Shown here: positions 12,115-23,030 of the stretch, piece after piece
How positions within the stretch are numbered: the first letter of the stretch is position 1
Layout: each line of letters starts with the position of its first letter
NCBI GenBank assembly: GCA_019915015.1
Contig: JAHBBC010000005.1
Span: forward strand, 1,178,001-1,242,000
Reading direction: 5' to 3'
Source of the DNA: Auriscalpium vulgare
Taxonomy: Eukaryota > Basidiomycota > Agaricomycetes > Russulales > Auriscalpiaceae
Length of the DNA: 64,000 bases
The notes under the pieces: generated by a model
Database searches by the model: none
The model's input: only the letters and a program-made list of their open reading frames with translations
Told to the model about the DNA's origin: nothing
Position numbers and translations under genes: made by a program

Positions 12115-12195
12115 GGCGGCGGGCGGAGGGCAGCAGCACGGGGCACGTGATGCTCGGCGGGCAGTCGAGGCGGCGCTTCGCAAGCGTCGTCGCTC
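12115..12195. promoter_or_regulatory. 81-bp shared divergent promoter/5' leader
   Basis: Only 81 bp separate the two divergent start codons (GCIP-like on minus, YME1 on plus), so both core promoters and leaders must fit here or extend into the opposite gene. GC-rich; no TATA box seen. Confidence 0.55.
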
Positions 12196-15100
12196 ATGCC
12201 GCCCTTCCACCAAGTACGTCCACTGTCCCTTCCCTCCGTCCGTCGCCCGCTCTCATCGCCTCCACAGGTTCTGGGCGCCCTGCGCCACCCACCGCCACAC
12301 TCGCAATCCCGCCTCCTGCCGTCGCTCGCCCGCTCATTCGCTTCACGGTCGCCCGCCCGCTCATTCCCCCTCCGCCCCCCTCCGCGCTCCCCCGTCCTCG
12401 CAGCCCTCTCGGCACGGACATGTTGTGCACCGACCCATAGATCCTTCTCGCTTTCGTCCATCTTCTCGCCCGCAAAGACCGCGCCAACACCGTCCCCGTT
12501 CGCAGTCGCCAACATCGCGCGCATCGAGGCCGACGCCAACGCACACCCCACCGATGTCCCCAAGCAGCTCGCCCTCTTTGCCGCGCTGACAGAGACGAAG
12601 ATCCCGGCAGGCTATGAGCTCATCATCACACGCTGGGAACGTATGGCTGAATTCGTACGTGGTGTTCGTCCGTGCGAGCCCTTACGCGTCGCTCATATAT
12701 GCGCGTTCTGATCCAGGACGCGGAGAACCCGCTCTTGCATTCGGACAAGGCGTTCGAGTATTACCTCCAGGCCCTCTCACGGACAAACGCCGAGGCGTCC
12801 ATCGCGCCTGCCGTGCGCCGGCGCGAGTCGCTCCTCGCGGCGCATCCCGCCGTCCTCCAGCCCGCGTCCGAGCTGCCCTTGCCGCCCCAAGCCGACGCTG
12901 CTGCGGGCATCCCGGCCGATCTCCCGTCCACGGCATCCAGCACACTCGCTTCGGCGTCACCCGCGGCATCTGCGTCACGTAGCCAGGAGATCGCAGCGTC
13001 CATCCTTGCCGGCAATGCGGTGGCGCCGTCGGGAGCAGCGGGTGCCGGCGCTGGGAACCAGACCCTCAATGGGGACATGGCGAAGCTGGCCACCGCCCTC
13101 GGTGGCGGCGCAGGAATTACGGGCAACCCCATCCATGTGATGGTCAGCGAACGTCAGTCCCAGCTCCGCGGCACTGCCGTTGCAACTTTACTGATGCATT
13201 TGCACATAGCGAAGGGAGCGTGGATTCCAAAGTTCGCCCGATTCGTGGTGTTCGTGCTTGCCGGTGGATTCTGTGCGTATCACCTCATCTTCGTCTTCCA
13301 GAACTTCCTGACCGCTGCTTCTCTGCGCCAGTCATCCTGACCATCCTCGCGGTCCTTCTCGAGAACTCGGGCCTTGTCAAGGCCGCGCCGCGGCAGTCTG
13401 AGTTCGAGCCGCATGACGGCGCCAAGCCCGTCAAGTTCAGCGACGTGCACGGTGTCGACGAGGCGAAGGAGGAGCTGGCGGATGTCGTCGCGTTCCTCAA
13501 GGATCCTACCCAGTTTGCCGCACTCGGGGGGCGCCTCCCGAAAGGCGTGCTCCTGACGGGCGATCCTGGGACGGGAAAGACGATGTTGGCGAGGGCCGTC
13601 GCGGGCGAGGCCGGCGTGCCTTTCTTGTTTGCTAGCGGGTGCGTCGCTGTGCCGCCTCGAATCTTGCTGCTTGCTGACATCTGCCATCCGCGCAGATCGG
13701 AGTTCGACGAAATGTTTGTCGGCGTGGGGGCAAAGCGTGTGCGTGAGCTCTTCGCGGCGGCACGCAAGAAGCAGCCGGCGATCATCTTCATCGACGAGCT
13801 GGACGCGATTGGGGGGCGCCGCAACGCCCGGGACCAGCAGTACATGAAGCAGACGCTCAACCAGCTCCTCGTCGAGATGGACGGGTTCCTGCAAGACGAG
13901 GGTGTCATCGTGATCGCGGCCACTAACTTCCCGGAGAGTCTGGACGAGTACGCGTCGTCGCCACTCTGAGGGTCCAATGCTAAACTCTTATGCAGTGCGC
14001 TTGTGCGACCAGGCCGGTTTGACAGGCATATCGCTGTGCCATTGCCGGACATGAGGGGGCGCGCGCAAATCATCCAGCACCATATGAAGGATGTTATCAT
14101 CGGACGAGGTGGGTTCCCCTTCGTTGTTCGCGAAGTCCCAGACCTGAAGCGTGTCGTAAGATGTGGACCCTATGATTCTCGCCCGCGGCACCCCGGGGTT
14201 CACAGGCGCAGACCTGCAGAATATGGTGAAGTACGTGTTTATCATCTTGTTTTCTCGTGTACCTCAAGCCAATGGGAATTGCAACCCAGTCTCGCGGCGA
14301 TTCAGGCGTCAAAAGAGCGCGCCAAAGAAGTGACGCTCAAGCACATGGAATGGGCAAAGGTCGGTGATATGCGGGAGCCGGGCTGCAGGGAGTGACGTGG
14401 TGTTGATTTGCGCGCAGGACCGTATCGTCATGGGCGCGGAGCGGCGAAGCTCGTATATTGATGAGAAGGTCAAGAGGCTGACAGCGTACCACGAAGGCGG
14501 GCACGCGCTCACAGCAATCTACACGGACGGCGCGATGCCGCTGCACAAGGTTACATGCATGCCGCGCGGGCACGCCCTCGGAATCGTGCGTGAATTTGGC
14601 TGCGCTTCCGTCAGTGGTACTGAGACATGGCACAATTTTGCAGACGTCGCAACTGCCGAAGGATGACAGGCTGATGGTGACGCACAAGGAATTTCTGGCG
14701 GATATCGACGTGTCCCTTGGCGGGCGCGTCGCGGAAGAACTGAGTACGTACCGCGGAGGGTGTATCCATGTGCCAGCACGGCTGACGCGGTTTCCAGTCT
14801 TTGGGGCAGAGAACGTTACGAGCGGTGCGTCCTCGGACTTGCAAAAAGCAACTGCGGTGGCGACACGCATGGTCAAGGTACGCCCGCTTTCTATTGTGCC
14901 GTTCCAGTATTTAAGGCTGCGCACGTCACTTTAATCCGGATTTGTCGCGCTTACGTTGACTGGTGGGGTCTAGAACTGGGGCTATTCAGAGAAGATCGGG
15001 CCTGTGTATCTGAACGACCGGGAAGAGAACATCAGCGCGCGGAAGCGTGAGGAGATTGAGAACGAAGTGCGGAGGTGGGTCTTCCTTTGGTCGCTTCCAC

Positions 15101-15479
15101 TGTCGGCACTTTGTCACGGTCGCCGCGCGGATGCACGCTGACGCACGGCCTAGCATGCTGCAAACGGGGCAGGCGCGCGTGCTCGCGCTTCTGCAGTCGA
15201 AGCAGCAGGAGCTGCACCGGGTACGTGATTTGCTGGTGGTCGCGATGTGGTGCGCGCGCTGACGTACGGCATCGACCACTCTCACGCCTGGGCCGCACTT
15301 GCGATGGGACGGGTCGGCAGCTGGCGAACGCGCTGATTGAGCACGAGACGCTGGACCTGGAGGAGGTGCAGAAGGTCATCCGGGGCGAGCCGATCCGCAA
15401 CATCAAGGACGTGATCAGCGAGGACCTGGCGCGGATGGCGGGGCCCGTGGGGGCGGGGGTGGGTGCGCCGGCGTCGTAG
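12196..15479 (+). CDS. YME1: Mitochondrial i-AAA protease (YME1 family)
   Basis: Membrane-bound ATP-dependent zinc metalloprotease of the mitochondrial inner membrane, active site facing the intermembrane space (family knowledge). Exon 1 encodes only MPPFHQ (12196-12213); a 54-nt intron leads to an Arg/Ser/Pro-rich mitochondrial presequence. One membrane segment follows ([20 protein letters not shown], built across the intron near 13273-13330). The AAA domain has Walker A GDPGTGKT (13559-13582), Walker [13 protein letters not shown] and PGRFDRH near 14004. The M41 protease part has the zinc site HEGGH (14491-14505) and the downstream [13 protein letters not shown] acidic ligand region. It ends [19 protein letters not shown]. 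Oddity: the second Walker A residue is Asp where Pro is usual. About ten introns. The first intron is a multiple of three with no stop, so retention would only lengthen the presequence by 18 residues. Confidence 0.88.
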
Positions 15480-16107
15480 GAGGCGGGGCGAGGAGTAGGC
15501 ACTGGGTAGCGATAGTATTCACGCGCACACGCGCTAATCAGGGACTTGCAATGCAGTGTCGGCCGCGTGGCCTGGAATGGGTGCGAGGGATGTGTATACG
15601 GGAGCGGGGACCATCGTGGCGCGAGGGGGGCGAGCGGCTTATCCGCGATGGGGCATGGGCAGCAGATGGGCTGCAGCACGCGGATTGGGCGCACGGCAGC
15701 TGGCTCGTACAAAGACCTAGTCATGGGGCGACCGGCGCGGTGCGGGATCGGCGCACGCAGCGGATTGGGCGGCGGGCGATAACACAGAGTTGTACGCCAG
15801 CAGGCTCGCGCGCCGGGCGGTGCCGAGGGGACGGGGGCGCGGCGCACGGGTGGCCTGAGAGGGAGAGGATGGCCATTCCATCCGCCACTTCCATCCCGCC
15901 CCCATTTTCTATATCTTTCCTGCCCTGCGCACCCACCGCAGCCCACACACCCCCACCGCACACCCCGCCCGCCCCCGACGCCCGCCCGTTCGATCCCCGT
16001 CCACGCCCCCGCCCGCATCTCCTACCTCCGCCGACGCCCCCGTCCCCCGCCCGTCGGTGCCCCATCTCCTGTTACTCTCCGCCGCCAATCTCACGTCGCC
16101 CACAGAC
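15480..16107. other. GC-rich intergenic stretch; no gene seen
   Basis: Downstream of YME1 and upstream of the small cysteine-rich gene. Long overlapping frames on both strands reflect high GC content rather than coding; none shows a recognisable motif. The CT/C-rich plus strand from 15890 to 16105 ends in cccacag just before the next ATG, which may be the 3' end of a 5'-leader intron. Confidence 0.5.
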
Positions 16108-16443
16108 ATGTGCCACCGCCAGCTCCGCTTCCTCCAGAACACCGCCTGCCACCACCTCCGCCTCCTCTCCGACGCAAACGTCGACTGCCAGGACCCCGCC
16201 TGCCGCCTCAGCGCACGCCATCCCCAAGACTGCGGCAATGACTCAAAACGCCCCTGTCGCTGTCGCCGCTACTATACGTAGGTCTCCCCCGCCCTCTCCC
16301 AAGCCTTCCCCGTCTCACCGCCCTCCCAGCCAACCGGAGCGCCTCACCGTCGGCGAGGTTCGTTCTTCTTGCTTCCGTCCCCGCGCGCCCCGCTCACTTT
16401 CCGTGCCCGACAGACCACAGAGACTTGCAGGATGACACACTAG
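16108..16443 (+). CDS. Tiny cysteine/histidine-rich fungal protein (75 aa, three exons)
   Basis: A complete 75-residue protein from three exons: 16108-16277, 16330-16357 and 16414-16443, joined across GT...AG introns of 52 and 56 nt with consistent phase. It begins MCHRQLRFLQNTACHHLRLL, continues through DCQDPACRLSARHPQDCG and CRCRRYYT, and ends TTETCRMTH. Cys/His spacing (CH, then CHH, DCxxxxC, HPxDC, CxC) suggests a small metal-binding or disulfide-linked fold. It resembles in style short Cys-rich hypothetical proteins common in Agaricomycetes, but I cannot name a function. There is no clear signal peptide. It converges with RAD3, stops 61 bp apart. Confidence 0.6.
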
Positions 16444-16504
16444 CACGCGCCCCGCATCTATGTACTACCATCTCTCCACCACATAAACGCTGCATCATGT
16501 ACAT

Positions 16505-19500
16505 TTAAATATCCAGATCTATCGCCCCGAGCACCGTGTCCGACAGGCCCCCCGCGTAGTACTCATCCTCGTCCTCGTCCTCGTCCATCGGCTCCCCGCC
16601 GCCCGCCGCCGCCGCCGCCTGCGCCCGCACGCGCTCCTGCTCCGCCGCCGCCGCATCCGCCTCCGCCTCCGCCGCCCGCTGTGCCGCCTGCGCGCGCTCG
16701 ACGTCCTCCAGCGTCCACAGCGACACGCCCGTCAGGTTCTCCCCCGCGTTCTGCGATATCGTCCGCATGAACAGCTTCGACAGCGTCAGCGCCATGTCCG
16801 TCGACAGGTTCGCCGCCGTCTCGGTGATGTACTGGTTGATCCACCGCGGCAGCTTCGCCCGCTTGTCCGCCCGCGCAAACCGCTGCCCGCACGCGCGTCA
16901 GTGGTCTCGCGCAGGCACGCCCGTCGCACGAACCTTATCAGCAAAGACCATCAGACCCCAGTCCGTCTTCCCTCGCAGCGCGCGGCCCACGCACTGGGCC
17001 GCGTTACGGATCGCGTCGAAGCCCAGGAATTCGGACTCGCGGATCCGGTACGCATCACGTAGATACTCCAGCCGCGCCTTGAGGATCCGGTTTTCCGTGT
17101 ACTGATACGGCACCCTGCGCGCGCCGTCAGCGTTCCGCCCCGCACTGCCGCCCTGCGCACCCACCCGAACATGATCACCGCGCGCCCGTAGTTGTGGTCA
17201 AAGTCGATGCCCTCGGACACCTTGCCGCGCGCGACCGACAGCAGCACCGCGCCGCGCCCGTTGTCGCATGCCTGCAGGGCGTCAGGCGGCAGGCGTTCAG
17301 CGGGCAGGCTCGCGCGCAAAAGACGCGCACGCACCCGTCGGTAGTTCTCCAGCGCGATGCTCGTCTCGTTCGCGTCCGGCGTCTCAACAAATATGAGCTT
17401 GTGTTTCCACACCTCGTTCAGGATGCCCTTGGTCATAGCCCATCGGTCAGCGGCCGCGTGCCCCCGCGGGCTCGCATGCATGCACGCACCATGTCGTTCC
17501 ACGCCGCGACGATCGACTCCATGTACAGGTAGCTCGGGAAGAACGCGACGACGCCGTCCGGCACGATCTTGCTGTACTCGACGAGGATGCTGCCAAAGTT
17601 GCGCACGACCGCGGGGTCGTTGCGCACCTCGAAGCGCGAGCTCACGGCGACCTGGTCGCTCCCGCGCGTGATGACCTGTACGGCACATGCCGTTGCGCGC
17701 GCGTTAGCTCTAGCTGCATATGGCCGCGTGGGACGGCGGGGGCGAGGCGCACAAGGGGCAGGAACGCGTTGCGCGTGAGCGTCATCGCGTACGTTTCCTG
17801 GACCACGGGCGTGAACTGGAGCATTTTTGGGTACATGTCCAGCGGCGAGAGCGTGCCGGACGTGATCACGACGCTGCTGAACCGCTCAAACACCGGCTTG
17901 ATCGCGATGGCGGGATCCAGGCATCTATCGCGGCGTGGAATCAGTTGCACGCGCGCGCGGAGTCCAATAAAAATTCACGCACGCGAAATGAAATATGGGA
18001 TTGGGAACCGTGGCGTTGTCCGTTTCAAACGGCTCGAGGATCAGGAGGAAGCCTGGCGTTCACGACATGTCAGTGTGCGGGCCGTTACAGATAGCGGTAG
18101 ACGCCACCTTTTTCATATGTCGACACTAGGGTAGCAAACGAGGCCACCTTCTGTAAAGAGTTATATTCGTCCAGACGACTCAATTCAAGCGTCCGGACGA
18201 GCGACTGCAGCCGCTCGGCACAGAATCTGCGATTGTCGGACTCTATTCACTCGCTGACGATGTTCGACTGACCTCAGAGGCCGCCGCTCGATGTAGGTGA
18301 TGTCCTTGAGATGCTGCAGGAACGAGAGTGGCGTCTCCGCAACGACGTGCAACACACGCATCCGGGTCTGCGAGCATCGCGTGAGAAAGAAGGCCCGCAC
18401 GCACCGACACAACGGGGCGCCCGCTCACTTTGAGATATTCCACGAACCGCTTGAGGAACGCGACAAAGTGCTCCGCCTTACGTATATTCCCAGGGATTGC
18501 CTCCTTGAGCAGGTCTTCGGGCAGCACTGTGTGCAGGGCTCAGCTTCCAGGCAACCACGACACCTGTGAGAACGAACGCGCACCCGGGTTGTTTACGAAG
18601 CTGTCTTCGTCCTCAGCGGCTTCCTGCAGGCCTTCCACGAGCTTCGCATATTCGTCCTGCAGCTTCGATGCGTCCGTGGTCTTGATTCTGCTCCCACCCA
18701 CCGTCAGAAGATGCCACCCGGAGACCTGGCGTGCGTGACAGCCCACTCTTCGATTTTGTCCGCTAATTTGTTCACACTCCGTGCGGCCGAATCCAGCATA
18801 GGCCGCGTGAGGTCAATGCTAAGCGACTCGAGGCACACGTTGTCTGAGAGGGTAATATTGGCACTCGACGTGTCGCTGCCGGAGACAGCCACATACCGAT
18901 GTTGTGTGCCTCGTCAAAGACGACGATGGAGTCTTTCGACATCTCTTTCGAGACTTGCTCCGCAACTTTCGGGTCGAGCAGATAGTGGAATGAATAGATG
19001 ACGACGTCGACAAAGGGCATCTTCGCGCTGGGTAAATGAGAATTTCCGGCTGCCGTGAGGCGCTACGCACCATGCGCCGGACGGTAAAGTACGGACATGT
19101 GCCGTGCTCGCGACCATATTGCAGAACATCCGCAAGCGTCCAAATGCCTTGCGGAATGAGCTGGCCGCCTTCGATATCTCCGAGGTTCTGCGGGCGCGTC
19201 AGCGTCGAGGCACGGGGGGATTGCGGACGGCGCGTACATCGTGGAAGCTACACGTCTGCACGGATCCGGGGTCTTCCCGGGAGCGATTCATCGTTGCAGC
19301 GTTCGTCAGGTCCCTGCAGCGCCCGTCGACCACTTTCCCTTTCTTCTCTTTGGAGACCTAGTAGGTAGAGTGAGTGAGCCGGCATCTCGCGTCGCGCGCC
19401 TGACGGACCTCTGGGTGGATGCACAGGTTCTTTCGACTCGTCAGCCCCAGCCCCATGAAGTTCTTCTCCTTCTCTCTTTGCTCCTCTGTTTCTGCCATTT

Positions 19501-19980
19501 CTATGCGGTACTCCATGAGGCGCTTCAACTCTGAGAGTGCCTTCTCGATTTCGGGGACCGTTCGCGAGCAGTAGATGAGCTTGCGTTTTATCGGGAAGAA
19601 CTGCGCAAGACGACGGTCAGATGCTCCGCCCTCCAGTCACAATCTATCCTCACCTGCTGATACGAGACGATCAAGGATAGGAGCGACACCGTTTTGCCCG
19701 TGCCGGAAGGCATCTCGAGGACGCAGTGGCCCTGTGCATATCGTCAGCCTCGCGCAGCCAACGAGAAGCGGTTGCACGCACTGTCGCGTCCAGTGTTCTC
19801 TTGAGATCGCACATGTAGGCATATTGTTCTGCAGCAATGTCAGCCAAGAACTCTGGCGTGCGACACAGGACGAACCAGGGTATATTCGGTCATACGGGAA
19901 GATGATCTAGAACCCGTTTAGCGGGAGTACGCAATATCTGTGGTATAACATACTGGAAGATCGTCTATGAGAAACTTCAT
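16505..19980 (-). CDS. RAD3: RAD3/XPD (ERCC2) 5'-3' DNA helicase of TFIIH
   Basis: Iron-sulfur superfamily 2 helicase, TFIIH subunit for nucleotide excision repair and transcription initiation (family knowledge). ATG at 19980 gives MKFLIDDLP, then [23 protein letters not shown] and the Walker A segment [13 protein letters not shown] (near 19715-19677). The four Fe-S cysteines are visible: [10 protein letters not shown] and RCRLTH (near 19430-19380), QTCSFHD (near 19245) and [10 protein letters not shown] (near 19100). The DEAH-type box is [10 protein letters not shown] (near 18930-18900). Late motifs include [37 protein letters not shown] and [20 protein letters not shown] (motif VI). The C-terminus is unusual: an Ala/Glu-rich helix and an acidic run before GAIDLDI. 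Roughly a dozen short introns. Confidence 0.92.
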
Positions 19981-20279
19981 GAAAAGGCGAGGTGGAGGAT
20001 GCAAGCAGAGCACAGTCACGTCAAGCGGACGCGCTCGCCGCTCGATTAGCGCGCGAGGGTTCACGTGATCCCCAGCACTTGGAAATCAGGCTTGTCTTCT
20101 TGAAGACTTGACCTACCGTATCATGCTGCAGTGGGTGCTGATGTACTGTAATACGGTCCGTGTTATGCTGCAACGCGGGCCATGTCAAATTCTACCAGAA
20201 AGTGGAGCAGTGAACGTTGTACAGTATGTAGGATACATCTAAAGTGAAGAGGTATGGGTTACAGCAAACAAAGCCAGCC

Positions 20280-22134
20280 TTAGCATACGATACTAGTGTC
20301 CTTGCCAAACGGAGGTCGTGTCATCTCTACCGGTTCCTCGAAGATAGGTTCCTCATGACGCCTCAGAATGTCGACGCGAGGAAAGACGGAGCACAAGCGC
20401 TGGACGTCGCATACCGAAATCTCAGCGCTCGGCGAAATTACGAGCCGCCTGAAGACGCGCCAGGGCGCCAACCTGTCCTCCCCGAATCGCATGAGCTGGT
20501 CGCAGTCCAAGTCCCTCGTGCGGAGGAGGTACAGCGTGGAGAGGAGGGGGCAGGGGAGCCCGCGGTGCTGGGTCGGCTCCCGGTGCATCAGGGCTCTCAG
20601 GATGCTCGGCAGGTGATGCTCCTGGACGGTGAGCTCCTGTAACCCCGGCAGGCGATCAAACACGTTCCGCCACTCCTCCTCCGCAAACGAATTTAACGTC
20701 ACGGCCATGGAGATCCTGAGCTGGCGGATCTGCGGCCGCGGAACGGCCTTGAGGAATATCAGCAGCGCGCCTTCTGGCCACGAGCTGCGCGGATCCGACC
20801 CGCGCAGGCGGTAGGACGTGGAGATCCCGGCGCTGCGGGACACGGCGCTGTATCGCAGAGCGGCCTCGCCGAACTCGTACGAGTCCTCGCGGAGCCACAT
20901 CCTGTCCACCGACAGCGCCCCGCCCGCCGGAGCGACGCCCAGGGGAAAGGGCGACGGGAGCAGCTCGTCCAGCCGCGAAGGGTTCATGTCGCGGTAAGTG
21001 CGGATCGAGCAGTCGGCGGAAAGGATGAGATGTGGCAGAACGCAGGCCGGCATGCCGCGCTCTGGGAGGGTGGTGATGAAATACGCGAGGCGCAAGCGTG
21101 GGAGCGCGACCTTGCGGTCTATTTGCAGTCCGTCGACAGGCCCGGCGTCGTCCAAAAGCAACTCCTCCAAACGCGGATTTGCTTCCAGGAAATCCAGGAA
21201 GGCGTCCATCGGTGGGCGGACGTCGTACTGCGATTGCGAACCGAGGGCGAGGTGCGTCAGGCCTGTGAAAGAGTGCCCTGGCCAGGAAGAGAAGGATTCA
21301 ACTTGTAGATGGGTGACGTTGGGAATGTCTCCTCCAAATAGTGTCGGAAGAGTGGGGCACTCCATGGAGCCCCACATCGCTGTACATAGTCTCAGGGTTT
21401 GGAGCTTCGGGGCCTGGAATGCGCAGGTAGACAAAAGGTACAAGGGCACATTGGAGGAGGAGTATTTGAACGGCACCAGTATCGAAATCTCGTGGATGCG
21501 GGAGGAATACGGGGCGAAGAAGTTCGCAATTTGCGCGCCTCGGAAGAGCGTCGAGATGATGATGCTAAGCGGCGCGTGCTTGGATCTCTCCAAGCAGAGG
21601 GTTGCGAACTGAAAATCGTAGATAGCCCCGTCGTGGAGGTATATTGTGGACCATAAATTCGGGAACCCTAGCGCGACCTGGCGCCAGTGGTGGCACACCA
21701 TAGAGAGCTGGGTGGTAATCCTCGACGGCTGAAGACCGAGACTCTGCCATCCCATCATGCCAGCAATGCCGAAGATGTGCGCTAAAATCTCTATTGGTAA
21801 GCGGTGAATTGACGCCGCCGCATTCTGTGCACGCAGCATAGACGACTGCAGTCGTGGCAGGAGCGTGGCTAGTCGCCGCATTTCGGACTGTTGCGTGGGC
21901 ATCAGAAACCATTGTGCATCGCGGAGGTTAAGAAATAGCTCACGGAGAAAGGCGCAGTCCTATGAAAAGGCGGCCATTCAGTCAGCTGTTCTAATTTCGG
22001 AAAACGGTGTATTGCTCGTACCTTCCTCCAGCAACATGCTCCGCAAGCGTGGCGTTATCCAACTTGTAGGTTAAAGCCTCCATGAGCTCGCAGATACTCA
22101 AATCTGCACCTGCAGGACGCATTGTGAGTGTCAT
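20280..22134 (-). CDS. F-box protein with leucine-rich C-terminal part
   Basis: A 578-residue F-box protein, presumably a substrate receptor of an SCF ubiquitin ligase; the substrate is unknown. The F-box is HRLPIEILAHIFGIAG with CHHWRQVALGFPNLWSTIYL, the common Agaricomycete form, followed by diverged leucine-rich segments. Exons 22134-22022, 21959-21944 (only 16 nt) and 21887-20280 join in phase, giving 579 codons including the stop. The start reads MTLTMRPAGADLSICELMEA and the junction reads AEHVAGGR-TAPFS-SEMRRLATL. The uninterrupted frame from ATG 21902 is likely an artefact, because it begins inside a good 56-nt intron (GTGAGC...CAACAG). Large F-box families turn over quickly in these fungi, so orthology is uncertain. 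Confidence 0.7.
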
Positions 22135-22557
22135 GTGGTGAAAGAAGGGGGGGAGGATGAGGATGAGATGGCCGCTGAGGCCGTACCTCACCTGAAATAA
22201 CCGCAACTCCGTGGGAGCGCCGCGCGATCCGTGAGCTTGCCTTGCTGGGCGGCAACTTGGCGGACCAGGGCGATATAAAAACTTACGTGAAAAAAGCGCA
22301 AGCTTTATGTACCCCCGCATCGCTGAAGAAGTAGCGCCGGGTTTGGCAACTAGTTCGAGGCGACCTCGCAGCACATCATGATATGCCGCGAACATCGCGT
22401 ACTGGGCCGGAGCGGTCGGGTCACTTGAAAGCACGAGCGGGGCTACGTGTAGACGCTTTGGGCGTCAATTGGTCGTCGTAAATTGGTCCTGGAGGTCCGA
22501 CTCGGTGCTGACGTTTGTTATCCTGAACACTGTATCAGCCAGGCACACCCCATTGAC
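22135..22557. other. Intergenic; upstream side of the F-box gene
   Basis: Short minus-strand frames exist (one beginning at 22434 that reads SSDPTAPAQYAMFAAYHDVL) but none can be joined convincingly to a neighbour. They could be a 5' exon of the F-box gene or a relic. Confidence 0.35.
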
Positions 22558-22857
22558 ATGAGCTTCAAGCCTGGGCCGAGGTTAACTACTGGTGGCAGTC
22601 GCAAAGAGTATTTTAACGACAAGCGAAATAATCAATCAAGGAGTGAACCTACGGCGACCTGGGAGCGAGATGATGGGGCTCGTGACACATGGGGTTCGGA
22701 CGCTGGGCTTGCGCGAAGGCGTCCCGCCGATAGTGTCGGAATTTCGAGCTCGGCACTAGGAGCGGCAGTGCCTGGCTTTTCACATCTAGATCTGGAAACT
22801 ATGTCGATAGGCTCCGTGGGTGGTTGGTCTAATGGGGCAGGGCGCCGGCGTGGCTGA
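22558..22857 (+). CDS. Possible small Ser/Gly-rich hypothetical protein (99 aa)
   Basis: Unrecognised. The frame from ATG 22558 begins MSFKPGPRLTTGGSRKEYF, is rich in Ser, Gly, Arg and Asp, and ends MSIGSVGGWSNGAGRRRG. It has no membrane segment or known domain. It could be the last exon of a decayed gene, for example the cytosolic tail of a membrane protein, or chance coding. Confidence 0.25.
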   Translation: MSFKPGPRLTTGGSRKEYFNDKRNNQSRSEPTATWERDDGARDTWGSDAGLARRRPADSVGISSSALGAAVPGFSHLDLETMSIGSVGGWSNGAGRRRG

Positions 22858-23030
22858 GATCTTTGCAAATCTCGCCAGGCAAGTCGTGACCCCCATAGTC
22901 ATAGTCAGAGTTGAAATGAGTACAGCTGATAATGGTAACGTTGCATGAGCAACGCAGAGGCGGCGGTTGGAGAAATGGCAATTGCACAACAAGTGAAAGC
23001 AAAATGAAAAAAAAAAAAACCGTACTCATA

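Noticed and set aside
11473..12589. Long overlapping frames on both strands over the GCIP-like gene and the YME1 5' end
   Set aside because: They overlap well-supported exons in other frames, are Arg/Pro/Gly-rich and contain no motif; a high-GC artefact.
20280..21902. ATG 21902 as start of the F-box protein
   Set aside because: It lies inside a 56-nt GTGAGC...CAG intron; a phase-consistent three-exon model exists.
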